Shown here piece after piece: positions 16,494 to 24,652 of a stretch of 64,000 nucleotides of DNA (positions are counted from its first letter, which is position 1; each line of letters opens with the position of its first letter). Location of the stretch: the NCBI RefSeq assembly GCF_016862455.1, contig NZ_BOMZ01000088.1, forward strand, positions 116,333 through 180,332. Direction: 5' to 3'. The stretch is from Actinoplanes utahensis. GTDB lineage: Bacteria; Actinomycetota; Actinomycetes; Mycobacteriales; Micromonosporaceae. The position numbers were made by a program, and so were the translations under genes. The notes beneath the pieces are model-generated. The model was given only the letters and a program-made list of their open reading frames with translations, was not told the origin of the DNA and searched no databases.

Positions 16494-17285
16494 ATGAGCG
16501 AGCTTGCGTACGAACGTCGCGGTTCCGGGCCACCGTTGGTGCTGATCCACGGCATCGGCAGCCGCCGCCAGGTGTGGGATCCGATCCTCGACGAGGCCGC
16601 CCGCCACCACGACGTGATCGCCCTCGACCTGCCCGGTTTCGGGGAGTCTCCGATGTGGCCGCCCGCGCCGCGCCCCGGATCCGTCGCCCACCTCGCCGAC
16701 CGGGTCGAGTCCTTCCTGGACGACCTCGGCGTCGGCGCGTTCGAGGTGGCCGGCAACTCGCTCGGCGGCGGCATCGCCCTGGAGCTCGGCCGCCGCGGTC
16801 ACGCCCGGGCCGTCACCGCCTTCGCCCCGGTCGGCTTCTGGTCGGCCGCCAGCCGCCGCTACTGCCAGGCCGTCGTCACCGCCGCCCGGGCGAGTGCCGG
16901 CCGCCTGGACGCCCACCTCCCGCGGATCATGGCGTCCACGGCGGGCCGGTCCGCGTTCTGTGTCCTTTTCTACGCCCGCCCGGGCCGCCTGGATCCGGAC
17001 GACTGCGTCGCCTCGGCCCGCGCCCTGTCCGGCGCCCCCGGTTTCCCGGCGGTCCGCGACGCCTTCGGCGATCTGCGCCCCTGGACGAACGCTGCCACCG
17101 GCGGGCTGACCCGCATCCCGGTCACCATCGCCTGGGGTACGCGCGACGCCGTGCTGCCGTTCCCCCAGTCCCGGCGGGCCCGCGCCGCCCTCCCGGCCGC
17201 CCGCCACATCATGTTGCCGGGCTGCGGCCACCTGCCGTTCTCCGACGACCCCCGGGCCTGCCTGTCCGCCCTCGCCAGGCCCTGA
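16494..17285 (+). CDS. Alpha/beta-fold hydrolase
   Basis: A 263-residue hydrolase with all family marks: oxyanion motif HGIGS at about residue 19, nucleophile Ser in GNSLGG at about 87, acid Asp in GTRDAVLP, and base His in GCGHLPF near the C-terminus. No signal peptide, so it is cytoplasmic. It is divergent from the GMC/Baeyer-Villiger pair, with which it may share a regulator; a hydrolase that opens the ester or lactone made by a Baeyer-Villiger enzyme would be a logical third step (inference). The ATG has no ribosome site but a good -10 box 6 bases upstream. Substrate unknown. Confidence 0.85.
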   Translation: MSELAYERRGSGPPLVLIHGIGSRRQVWDPILDEAARHHDVIALDLPGFGESPMWPPAPRPGSVAHLADRVESFLDDLGVGAFEVAGNSLGGGIALELGRRGHARAVTAFAPVGFWSAASRRYCQAVVTAARASAGRLDAHLPRIMASTAGRSAFCVLFYARPGRLDPDDCVASARALSGAPGFPAVRDAFGDLRPWTNAATGGLTRIPVTIAWGTRDAVLPFPQSRRARAALPAARHIMLPGCGHLPFSDDPRACLSALARP

Positions 17286-17286
17286 T

Positions 17287-17508
17287 TCAGCGGACCAGCC
17301 AGATGATCAGCATCGCCAGCAGGATGACCACCCCGGCCGCCGCCGTGACGACCCGGACCAGGATGCTCATGCTGTCGTCGGACCAGCCCGGCCGATCCGG
17401 CGGCCCGGGCGCGGTCCAGTCCCCCATCACGGTCAGCAGCCGATCCCCGGCCTGACCGAGACGGCGACGGGTCTGTCTCCCCGGATTGGACGGCACCAGC
17501 ACCTCCAC
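17287..17508 (-). CDS. Small tail-anchored membrane protein
   Basis: A 73-residue protein with a basic, Pro-rich N-terminal half and a single C-terminal membrane segment (residues 51-72, VVTAAAGVVILLAMLIIWL). It ends one base past the stop of the convergent hydrolase gene, and its start lies about 100 bases before the sirtuin. No motif gives a function. The clean hydrophobic tail and snug fit between neighbours support a real gene, but the evidence is limited. Confidence 0.5.
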   Translation of the reverse strand: MEVLVPSNPGRQTRRRLGQAGDRLLTVMGDWTAPGPPDRPGWSDDSMSILVRVVTAAAGVVILLAMLIIWLVR

Positions 17509-17605
17509 ACGACGCCTACTCCCCGCCAGTCAACGAGCGACCGGGAAATGGGTGTCGGGACACTCGTTCGTGCTGTTTCATACGTTCATCCGAGAAGGGG
17601 ACGAC

Positions 17606-18373
17606 ATGGACCGCATGGACGAACTGCACGACGCCGCGGCCGCCCTGGCGAAGGCCCGCACGGTGGTGGTCTTCACCGGCGCCGGCATGTCCGCCGAGAG
17701 CGGCGTGCCCACCTTCCGGGACGCGCTGACCGGTCTCTGGGCGCGGTACGACGCCCAGGCGCTGGCCACCCCGCAGGCGTTCGCCGACGACCCCGACCTG
17801 GTCTGGGGCTGGTACGAGTGGCGCCGCTCCCTGATCGAGCGCGTCCATCCGAACCTTGGTCACGAGGCCGTCGCCGCGATCGAGGACCGCGCCCCGCGCA
17901 CCGTCGTCGTCACCCAGAACGTCGACGACCTGCACGAGCGCGCCGGCTCCCGCGCGCCGATCCATCTGCACGGCAGCTCGTTCGCCCCGCGCTGCGCCGG
18001 CTGCTCCCGCCCCGCCCCGGTCACCGCGAGCCGGGAGCCGGAGGAGGGCCGCCGCCTGGCGCCGCCCCGCTGCGGCGACTGCGGCGGCCTGATCCGCCCG
18101 GGTGTCGTCTGGTTCGGCGAGGCGCTGCCCGGCGACGCCCTGGAGGCCGCGGTCCAGGCCGCCACGGAATGCGACGTGCTGCTGACCATCGGCACGTCCG
18201 GCCTGGTCCACCCGGCCGCCGAGATCCCGGTCGTCGCCGCCCGGTTCGGCGCCACCGTCATCCAGGTCAATCCACAGCCGACCCCGCTGGACGAGGTCGC
18301 CGCGATCAGCCTGCACGGCACCGCCGCCACCGTCCTGCCCGCCCTGGTCGCCGCCGCCTGGCCGACACCGTGA
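17606..18373 (+). CDS. Sir2-family NAD-dependent protein deacylase
   Basis: A 255-residue sirtuin starting at ATG 17606 with a GAGAAGGGG ribosome site upstream. The NAD-binding GAGMSAESGVPTFRD block (from about residue 23), the TQNVDDLHERAG motif, catalytic His in IHLHGS, and two CxxC zinc pairs (CAGC and CGDC) are all present, so it should remove acyl groups from lysines using NAD. The RYDAQALATP region with YEWRR resembles the class III (CobB/SIRT5-like) pattern with Tyr and Arg that favours succinyl or malonyl groups (inference). The final codons are part of a 60-base tandem repeat that continues past the stop. Confidence 0.9.
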   Translation: MDRMDELHDAAAALAKARTVVVFTGAGMSAESGVPTFRDALTGLWARYDAQALATPQAFADDPDLVWGWYEWRRSLIERVHPNLGHEAVAAIEDRAPRTVVVTQNVDDLHERAGSRAPIHLHGSSFAPRCAGCSRPAPVTASREPEEGRRLAPPRCGDCGGLIRPGVVWFGEALPGDALEAAVQAATECDVLLTIGTSGLVHPAAEIPVVAARFGATVIQVNPQPTPLDEVAAISLHGTAATVLPALVAAAWPTP

Positions 18374-18480
18374 CCCCCGGATCGACGGAACCGAGAAGGC
18401 GGCCCGGTCGCCGCCGCCTGGCGGACACCGTGACCACCGGATCGATCAGGAATCGAGAAGGCGGCCCGGTCGCCGCCGGC
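18346..18480 (+). repeat. Tandem repeat copying the sirtuin 3' end
   Basis: Unit one (18346-18405, 60 bases) starts with GGTCGCCGCCGCCTGGC and includes the last codons and stop of the sirtuin. Unit two (18406-18467, 62 bases) repeats it with a few changes and a 2-base insertion. A 13-base partial third copy follows (18468-18480). Each unit ends GAGAAGGCGGCCC. Confidence 0.85.
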
Positions 18481-18528
18481 TAGCGTGGGGACGACCTGAT
18501 CGAAGACGGGCGAGAGGACCGGACCGCG

Positions 18529-18975
18529 ATGAGCCCCACTCCGAAGACCGACGGATTCTCCGAGGCCGAACGCACCGCGATGAAGGAGCGCGCGGCGGAA
18601 CTGAAGTCACGCTCGCGCCGGAGCAAGGCCGCCGACCGGGCGGCCGCCGACGAGAACGACGTGCTGGCGAAGATCGCCGCGATGGCGCAGCCGGACCGGG
18701 CCATCGCCGAGCGGCTGCACGCCGTCGTCACCGAGAGCGCGCCCGGGCTGGCGCCGAAGTCGTGGTACGGCCAGCCCGCCTACGCCCGCTCCGGGAGGGT
18801 GGTGTGCTTCTTCCGCAGCGGGCAGGCCGACGGGGAGCGCTACTCGACGTTCGGGTTCACCCCGCACGCCGGCCTGGACGAGGAGCACGGCATGTGGGCG
18901 ACGTCGTTCGCCCTGGCCGAGTGGACCGAGCAGGGCGAGGAGACGATCCGGCGGCTGCTAACCCGGGCCGTCTAG
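18529..18975 (+). CDS. DUF1801/YdhG-like small protein
   Basis: A 148-residue cytoplasmic protein. Residues 1-50 are a charged helical lead rich in Lys, Arg and Glu. The C-terminal 95 residues fit the DUF1801 fold (iron-chaperone YdhG/frataxin-like superfamily): HAVVTESAPGLAPKSWYGQPAYAR, then a strand block with VVCFFRSG and STFGF, and a closing helix. The biochemical role of the family in actinobacteria is not known. It stops inside the shared CTAG at 18972-18975, where its TAG overlaps the stop of the convergent CoA-ligase gene. Confidence 0.75.
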   Translation: MSPTPKTDGFSEAERTAMKERAAELKSRSRRSKAADRAAADENDVLAKIAAMAQPDRAIAERLHAVVTESAPGLAPKSWYGQPAYARSGRVVCFFRSGQADGERYSTFGFTPHAGLDEEHGMWATSFALAEWTEQGEETIRRLLTRAV

Positions 18976-20423
18976 CCGCGGGGCAGGGGGAGGTCGCGGA
19001 GCGGGCCCTTGCGGACCTTGTCGGAGCCGGTGCGGGGCAGCTCGTCGAGGATGTCGACGTACACCGGGATCTTGTACTTGGCGAGGCGGCCCGTCAGGAA
19101 GGCGGGCACGTCGCCGGGTTCCAGGTGCGCGCCCGGAGCCGGGACGACGAAGGCCCGGCCGACCTCACCCCACTTCGCGTCGGGCACGCCCACGACCGCG
19201 GCCTCGGCGACGTCCGGATGTTCGAAGATGGCGGCCTCGACCTCGGCGGGATAGACGTTCTCGCCGCCGGAGATGTACATGTCCTTGGTGCGGTCGACGA
19301 TGCGGAAGTGGCCGTGCTCGTCGACGACGGCCAGGTCGCCGGAGTGGAACCAGCCGTCGGTGAAGGCGGCCTCGGTGGCTGACGGGTCGTTCCAGTAACC
19401 GGGCGTGACGTTGGGGCCGCGGACGAGGACCTCGCCCGGCTCACCGGGCGGGGCCGTGCACCGTACGTCCGCGAAGAAGACCGGAAGCCCCGCCGAACCG
19501 ATATGGCGCCGGCTCTCCCGGGCTTCCAGGAACGTCGCCCCCGGCGACGTCTCGGTCATGCCGTAACCCTGGCAGAAGGCCAGGCCGCGCTCCTGATAGG
19601 TGCGGATCAGCGCCTCCGGGACAGAGGCGCCGCCGGTCATCAGGCTGCGCACCGACGACAGGTCGGCGGCCGGCCAGCGCGGTGACTGCGACAGGCCGGC
19701 GAACATGGTGGAGACGCCGAACATCCAGGTCACGCCGTGCTCGGCGATCATGTCGAAGCAGCCGTCGACGTCCCAGCCCGGCATGATCACCGAGGTGCCG
19801 CCCTTGAGGAACGTGGGCAGCAGGCACTGGTTGAGCGCGGCGACGTGGAAGAGCGGCGCGCTGACCAGGGTGACCTCGTCGCTCGCGATGTCGACGCAGA
19901 CGAGCAGGTTGTAGCAGTTCCAGATGATGTTGCCGTGGGTGAGCATCGCCCCTTTGGGGTTGCCGGTCGTGCCCGAGGTGTAGAGGATGCACGCCACGTC
20001 GTCGAGCCCGGCCGGTTCGGCGGCGTGGTCCGGCTCGGCGAGGAAACCGTCGTACCGCGACATGTCGATCTTGATCGGGACGGGAGCCGTCACCGGCAGC
20101 GCGTGGATCAGCGCCACCGCCCCGCTGTGCTCCAGCTGGTAGGCGATCTCCGGCTGGGTGAGACGGAAGTTCAGCGGCACGAAGATCGCCCCGAGCGCCC
20201 ACGTCGCGAACATCGTCTCCACGAACGACGGATGGTTCGGGCCGAGATAGGCGACCCGGTCACCGGGGCGGATCCCGGCGCCACGCAGGGCCGCGGCCAG
20301 GCGCGAGGTGCGTTCATACAGTTCGGCGTACGTCGTACGCCGCTCCCCGAAGATCATGGCCGTCCGCTGCGGCGACATCGCCGCCCGGCGGGCCGGCCAC
20401 GACCCCAGCCCTGCGTTGCGCAT
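18972..20423 (-). CDS. AMP-binding acyl-CoA ligase
   Basis: A 483-residue member of the ANL superfamily that activates a carboxylic acid to its CoA thioester through an acyl-AMP. Start ATG 20423 gives MRNAGLGSWPARRAAMS. Motifs: P-loop YTSGTTGNPKG (about residue 150), adenine-binding GYGMTE, GWFHSGD with the hinge RTKDMYISGGENVYP, and the catalytic C-terminal Lys in SDKVRKGPLR. It is the last gene of a four-gene operon with an SDR, an amidohydrolase and a MaoC hydratase, consistent with activation and beta-oxidation-like breakdown of an aromatic or branched acid. The acid itself cannot be read from the sequence. Confidence 0.85.
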   Translation of the reverse strand: MRNAGLGSWPARRAAMSPQRTAMIFGERRTTYAELYERTSRLAAALRGAGIRPGDRVAYLGPNHPSFVETMFATWALGAIFVPLNFRLTQPEIAYQLEHSGAVALIHALPVTAPVPIKIDMSRYDGFLAEPDHAAEPAGLDDVACILYTSGTTGNPKGAMLTHGNIIWNCYNLLVCVDIASDEVTLVSAPLFHVAALNQCLLPTFLKGGTSVIMPGWDVDGCFDMIAEHGVTWMFGVSTMFAGLSQSPRWPAADLSSVRSLMTGGASVPEALIRTYQERGLAFCQGYGMTETSPGATFLEARESRRHIGSAGLPVFFADVRCTAPPGEPGEVLVRGPNVTPGYWNDPSATEAAFTDGWFHSGDLAVVDEHGHFRIVDRTKDMYISGGENVYPAEVEAAIFEHPDVAEAAVVGVPDAKWGEVGRAFVVPAPGAHLEPGDVPAFLTGRLAKYKIPVYVDILDELPRTGSDKVRKGPLRDLPLPRG

Positions 20424-20431
20424 CGGTTCCC

Positions 20432-20890
20432 TCAGGCGTAGTGACGGTAGACGGGACGGGCGACACAGGCCGGCTTGTCCGAGCCCTCCACCTCGACGGT
20501 GAAGTCGAACGTGCTCTGCACCCCGTTGCCGGCGACGTCCTCGACGCTGACCACCCGGGCGGCCAGCCGGATCCGCGCGCCGACCTTGACCGGGCTCGGG
20601 AACCGCACCTTCTCCAGGCCGTAGTTGACGCCCATCGTGATGCCGTCGACCGTGAGCAGCCCACTGAACAGTGGGATGACCAGCGACAGCGTGAGGTAAC
20701 CGTGGGCGATCGGCGCCCCGAACGGCCCGGTCTTGGCCCGCTCCACATCCACGTGGATCCACTGGTGGTCGCCTGTCGCGTCGGCGAACGTGTTCACCCG
20801 CTCCTGGGTGATCTCCAGCCACTCGGAGTGGCCGAGGTCCTTGCCGATCAGGCTCTTGAGTCCGTCGAGGCCGGTGACGGTCGTGGTCAT
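20432..20890 (-). CDS. MaoC-like (R)-enoyl-CoA hydratase
   Basis: A 152-residue single hot-dog domain. The hydratase-2 motif is intact: catalytic Asp41 and His46 in DATGDHQWIH, followed by GPFGAPIAHGYLTLS. It should add water to a trans-2-enoyl-CoA giving the (R)-3-hydroxyacyl-CoA, which the SDR of the same operon could oxidise. Its start overlaps the amidohydrolase stop (ATGA, 20887-20890), and it ends 8 bases before the CoA-ligase start. Length is typical of single-domain bacterial MaoC proteins. Confidence 0.85.
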   Translation of the reverse strand: MTTTVTGLDGLKSLIGKDLGHSEWLEITQERVNTFADATGDHQWIHVDVERAKTGPFGAPIAHGYLTLSLVIPLFSGLLTVDGITMGVNYGLEKVRFPSPVKVGARIRLAARVVSVEDVAGNGVQSTFDFTVEVEGSDKPACVARPVYRHYA

Positions 20891-21759
20891 GACTGCTCCC
20901 TGAGAAGTAGACGGGCGGCGTTCTCTTTGAGGATCTTCGGGCGTACGGCGTCTTTGATGTCGAGGGTCGCGAAGTCGGCGAGCCAGCGGTCCGGGGTGAG
21001 GACCGGATAGTCGGAGCCGAAGAGCACCTTGTCCTGCAGGAGGGTGCCGGCGTACCGGACGAGCTGCGGCGGGAAGTATTTCGGTGACCAGCCGGACAGG
21101 TCGATGTGGACGTGCTCCTTGTGGGTGGCGACCGCGAGGGCCTCGTCCTGCCAGGGGAACGACGGGTGGGCCAGGATGATCCGCAGGTCCGGGAAGTCCA
21201 CCGCGACGTCGTCGACGAGCATCGGGTTGGAGTACCTGAGGCGGATCCCGCCGCCGCCGCGCACCCGGGCGCCGATGCCGGTCTGGCCGGTGTGGAACAG
21301 GGCGACCGCGCCGAGTTCCTCGATCGCCTCGTAGAGCGGGTAGGCGAGCCGGTCGTCCGGGGCGAAACCCTGGAGGCTGGGGTGGAACTTGAAGCCGCGG
21401 ACGCCGTGGTGCTCGACCAGCCGCCGGGCCTCCCGCACGCCCGCCCGGCCGCGATGCGGGTCGACGCTGGCGAACGGGATCAGCGTGTCCGGATGCTTCG
21501 CGCAGTCCTCGGCGATCTCCTCGTTGGCGATCCGCGGGTGCCCGGTGGCGTGCTCGGCGTCGACGGTGAAGACGACCGCGGCCATCTTGCGTTCCCGGTA
21601 GTAGGCGGCCATCTCGTCGATGGTCGGCTGGCGGTGGCCGTGCGCCTTGAAGTAGTCGGCGGAGGCGCCGAGCAGTTCGGGACTGAGCGAGGTGCGACCG
21701 TCCCGGCCGACCTCGGCGTGCGTGTGCACGTCGATGGCGACCAGCTCGTCGGCGTTCAT
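20887..21759 (-). CDS. Amidohydrolase family 2 (ACMSD-like) metalloenzyme
   Basis: A 290-residue (beta/alpha)8 protein of the amidohydrolase-2 group, which includes decarboxylases such as ACMSD and gamma-resorcylate decarboxylase. Metal-binding residues are visible: HTH at residues 12-14 (DVHTHAE), His in GFKFHPS, His in ILAHPSFPW and Asp in LFGSDYP. The start ATG 21759 overlaps the SDR stop (21756-21759). In the context of an SDR, MaoC hydratase and CoA ligase it may decarboxylate or hydrolyse a ring-derived intermediate. The reaction is inferred from family and operon only. Confidence 0.82.
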   Translation of the reverse strand: MNADELVAIDVHTHAEVGRDGRTSLSPELLGASADYFKAHGHRQPTIDEMAAYYRERKMAAVVFTVDAEHATGHPRIANEEIAEDCAKHPDTLIPFASVDPHRGRAGVREARRLVEHHGVRGFKFHPSLQGFAPDDRLAYPLYEAIEELGAVALFHTGQTGIGARVRGGGGIRLRYSNPMLVDDVAVDFPDLRIILAHPSFPWQDEALAVATHKEHVHIDLSGWSPKYFPPQLVRYAGTLLQDKVLFGSDYPVLTPDRWLADFATLDIKDAVRPKILKENAARLLLREQS

Positions 21760-22634
21760 CGCTTCGGCGCCGGGATGCCGTAGGTCTCCGGCTGGAAGTC
21801 CCAGCTCGCCGCGATCGCCTCGGCCGACCAGCCGCCCTCCTTGAACAGCACCGACTTCTCCGCCGGATGCGACCAGAGCGCCAGCTTGTCGCCGCCGATG
21901 CCGATCGCCTGGCCGGTGACGCCCTTCGACGCGTCCGAGGCCAGGAAGGTGATCAGCCCGGTGACGTCCTCGACGGTGCCGAGCCCTTCGTCGTGGCGCA
22001 TCCACGCCGGGAACGGCGTGCCGGCCCGTTCGGCCTCCTCGATCGCCGGGCCGAACGCCGGGATCGTCCTGGTCATCTCGGTGGCGGCGATCGGGACGAC
22101 CGCGTTCACCGTGATCTCGCTGCGGGCCAGTTCCAGCGCCCAGGTCCGGGCCATCGCGGCGATGCCGGCCTTGGCCGCCGCGTAGTTGGTCTGCCCGAAG
22201 TTGCCGCGCTGTCCGGCCGGCGAGCCGATCAGCACGATCCGGCCGCCGGTCCCCTGCTCGCGCATCCGGATCGCGGCCGCCCGGGCGCAGGTGAACGTGC
22301 CCCGCAGGTGCACCGTGACGACCGCGTCGAAGTCGTCGTCGGTCATCTTCCACAGCACCCGGTCCCGCAGGATCCCGGCGTTGGTGATCAGCACGTCCAG
22401 CCTCCCGAACGCCTCGACCGCCGCGGCGACGAGCCGTTCGGCGCTCTCGGTGTCCCCGACCGCCGCCGCCACTCCCACCGATCCGGGGATCTCCGCGACC
22501 GCCGCGTCCACCACCGCCTGGTCCACGTCGTTGACGACGACGCTCGCGCCGGCCGCCGCGAGCGCCTTGGCATACGCCAGGCCGAGCCCTCGCCCACTGC
22601 CGGTCACGATCGCGACCCTGCCGGTCAGATCCAT
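21756..22634 (-). CDS. Short-chain dehydrogenase (hydroxyacyl-CoA type)
   Basis: A 292-residue SDR. ATG 22634 (MDLTGRVAIVTG) is chosen because GAGAGG lies 9 bases before it; ATG 22640 is an alternative. The cofactor motif TGSGRGLG, the NAG motif (ITNAGILRD), catalytic Ser in LIGSPAG and YAAAK are present. The C-terminal extension past 250 residues (KEGGWSAEAIAASWDF) resembles the SDR domain of multifunctional beta-oxidation proteins, pointing to 3-hydroxyacyl-CoA as substrate. It is the first gene of the catabolic operon and is divergent from the MarR gene, with two operator-like palindromes in between. Confidence 0.88.
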   Translation of the reverse strand: MDLTGRVAIVTGSGRGLGLAYAKALAAAGASVVVNDVDQAVVDAAVAEIPGSVGVAAAVGDTESAERLVAAAVEAFGRLDVLITNAGILRDRVLWKMTDDDFDAVVTVHLRGTFTCARAAAIRMREQGTGGRIVLIGSPAGQRGNFGQTNYAAAKAGIAAMARTWALELARSEITVNAVVPIAATEMTRTIPAFGPAIEEAERAGTPFPAWMRHDEGLGTVEDVTGLITFLASDASKGVTGQAIGIGGDKLALWSHPAEKSVLFKEGGWSAEAIAASWDFQPETYGIPAPKR

Positions 22635-22687
22635 ACTCATCAACCTCTCATGGACGGGGGACGCGGTCGAGCCATCCCCTCGATCAA

Positions 22688-22735
22688 CAGGTTTCCTGTC
22701 GATCTCGATCCTTGATGATGATCAGGTTTCCTGTC
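22688..22735. promoter_or_regulatory. Twin MarR operator candidates
   Basis: The 13-base sequence CAGGTTTCCTGTC occurs twice in the same orientation, at 22688-22700 and 22723-22735, with centres 35 bases apart. It contains an inverted repeat (ACAGG-TTT-CCTGT in copy one). The pair fills the 121-base gap between the divergent SDR and MarR genes, the usual place for auto-regulatory MarR sites. Confidence 0.65.
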
Positions 22736-22755
22736 AATGGGGTAATGTGCCGCCC

Positions 22756-23166
22756 ATGCCCTCGATGCTCTACCTCGTCAAACAGCTGGAACTCGCGGTC
22801 CGCGCCCGCCTCGACGAGGTGGTCCGCAGCCACGGCATCACCGCCCTGCAGTACACGGCGCTGACCGTCCTGGAGCGCCACGACGGCCTGTCCGCCGCCC
22901 AGCTCGCCCGCGACTCGTTCGTCACCGCCCAGTCCACCGCCGACCTGGTCCGCGCCCTGGAGTCGCGCGCCCTGATCCGCCGCGAACGCAACCCCGCCAA
23001 CCGCCGCGAGCTCCTGATCCACCTCACCGGCGCCGGCCGCGCCCTGCTCGCCACCGTCGACGCCCCGGTCCGCGACCTGGAAGCCCGCATGATCGGCAAA
23101 CTGACCGCCGCCCAGTCCGCCGACTTCCGCCAGTCCCTGGTCACTGCCTGGCAGTCCCTGGCCTGA
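22756..23166 (+). CDS. MarR-family transcriptional regulator
   Basis: A 136-residue winged-helix protein starting at ATG 22756. The order helix - HGITALQYTALTVLERHDGLSAAQLARDSF - recognition helix (VTAQSTADLVRALESRALI) - wing (RRERNPANRRELLIHLTGAGR) - C-terminal dimer helix is standard for MarR. It is divergent from the SDR/amidohydrolase/MaoC/ligase operon and very probably represses both directions until a pathway acid or CoA ester binds. Two identical 13-base palindromic sites lie directly upstream. Confidence 0.88.
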   Translation: MPSMLYLVKQLELAVRARLDEVVRSHGITALQYTALTVLERHDGLSAAQLARDSFVTAQSTADLVRALESRALIRRERNPANRRELLIHLTGAGRALLATVDAPVRDLEARMIGKLTAAQSADFRQSLVTAWQSLA

Positions 23167-23209
23167 CCCGCCGCCGGGCGCGCCGGGAGATGCGGCCGGC
23201 GGGCCGGGG

Positions 23210-24616
23210 TCAGGCGGGGCGGATCGGGGTGACGGCGGGGAAGGCGGCCTCGATGTCGCGGGCCGCGGCCAGGGCGATGTGGTCACCGTGCTGGCGGGCG
23301 ATCACCTGTACGCCGAGGGGTCGGCGGCCGGACAGCCCGGTCGGGACGGCCACGGCGGGCAGGCCGAGGAAGTTGGCGGTGACGAGCAGGCGGTGGGCGC
23401 GCCAGAGCGCGGTCGTGGCGGCCGGGCCGCTCAGGTCGTACCCGATCTCCGGCATCGGCTGGGTCGTCACCGGGCCGAGCACGATCGGGTACCGGCTGTG
23501 GAACCGCCGCCACGCCGCCGCGTGCACGAACCGTTCCGCCCACGCGCCCTGATAGGCGGCCGACGTGTCGAGCAGCTCGACGTCGACGATGTTGTCCTTG
23601 AAGTACCGGACCGTCCCCGCCGACAGCGGCCCCGGGAAGACACCGGGCGTGAGCAGCATCGGCGCGTTCTCGGTCGACGACAGCTGACGCCAGATCGTCG
23701 CGCACCGGTCGACGGCCGGCGGCTCCACCTCGTCGACCTCCCAGCCGGCGGCGGCCAGCGCTCCGGCCGCCGCCCGGACCGCGGCGGCCACCTCGGCGTC
23801 CACCTCGCCCCAGCCGGCCGGGTCGACGGTGACGGCGACCCGGCGCGGACCGTCGTACCCGGACGGGTGCTCCACCGTCACCGACAGCGGATCGTGGTCG
23901 TCGGCGCCGTGCATCACCCCGAAGATCAGGTCGAGGTCGGCGACCGACCTGGCGAGCGGCCCGTTCACCGCCATGTGCTGCAACGACAGCGGCACCGGCT
24001 CGACGGCGTGGCCGGGCGCGGTGACCCGTCCCGCCGACGGCCGCAGCGCGACGATCCCGGCGGCGTGGGCCGGCAGTCGCAGCGAGCCGCCGTAGTCGTT
24101 GCCGAGCCCGGCCGCCGCCATCCCGGTGGCCACCGCCACCGCGTCACCGCCACTGGACCCGCCCGGCACACGATCCGGGTCCCACGGGTTGCGCGTACGC
24201 CCGAAGAGATCGTTGTCGGTGTCCCACCGCAACCCGATGTCGGGCATGTTCCCCCGCCCGACCGGAATCGCCCCCGCCGCGAGCAGCCTGCCGACGAACG
24301 TGGCATCGGCCGCCGGCACATGGCCGGCCGCGAACGGCAGGCCCGACGTCGTCGCCGACCAGGTCAGATCGATGTTCTCCTTCACGGTGATCGGCACCCC
24401 GGCGAGCGGCCCGGGCTCCTCCCCCGCCGCGATCCGGTCGTCGAGCGCCGCCGCCGCTGTCCTGGCCTTCTCGTCGAACACCACGGTGACCGCGTTGACC
24501 CGCGGATTCACCTCCGCGATCCGGTCCAGATGCGCCTCCACCACCGCCGCCGCGCTGAACCGCCCGTCCCGCACACCCGCGGCGATCCGGCCGGCCGTCA
24601 GCTCCGTGAAGTCCAT
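23210..24616 (-). CDS. Amidase (amidase-signature family)
   Basis: A 468-residue amidase-signature enzyme that hydrolyses C-N amide bonds. The Ser-cisSer-Lys triad is visible: Lys79 in ITVKENID, the cis-Ser in PGGSSGGDA (about 154-155) and nucleophile Ser178 in NDYGGSLRLPA. Length and the GVQVIARQHGD ending are normal. It follows the CocE-type hydrolase gene by 36 bases on the same strand, so both belong to one operon with the DUF3237 gene. Substrate unknown; adjacency to an oligopeptide-type importer hints at an imported amide or peptide-like compound. Confidence 0.87.
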   Translation of the reverse strand: MDFTELTAGRIAAGVRDGRFSAAAVVEAHLDRIAEVNPRVNAVTVVFDEKARTAAAALDDRIAAGEEPGPLAGVPITVKENIDLTWSATTSGLPFAAGHVPAADATFVGRLLAAGAIPVGRGNMPDIGLRWDTDNDLFGRTRNPWDPDRVPGGSSGGDAVAVATGMAAAGLGNDYGGSLRLPAHAAGIVALRPSAGRVTAPGHAVEPVPLSLQHMAVNGPLARSVADLDLIFGVMHGADDHDPLSVTVEHPSGYDGPRRVAVTVDPAGWGEVDAEVAAAVRAAAGALAAAGWEVDEVEPPAVDRCATIWRQLSSTENAPMLLTPGVFPGPLSAGTVRYFKDNIVDVELLDTSAAYQGAWAERFVHAAAWRRFHSRYPIVLGPVTTQPMPEIGYDLSGPAATTALWRAHRLLVTANFLGLPAVAVPTGLSGRRPLGVQVIARQHGDHIALAAARDIEAAFPAVTPIRPA

Positions 24617-24652
24617 CTCACAAATCCTCTCGAAAGATCCGTCAGGCCCCGG

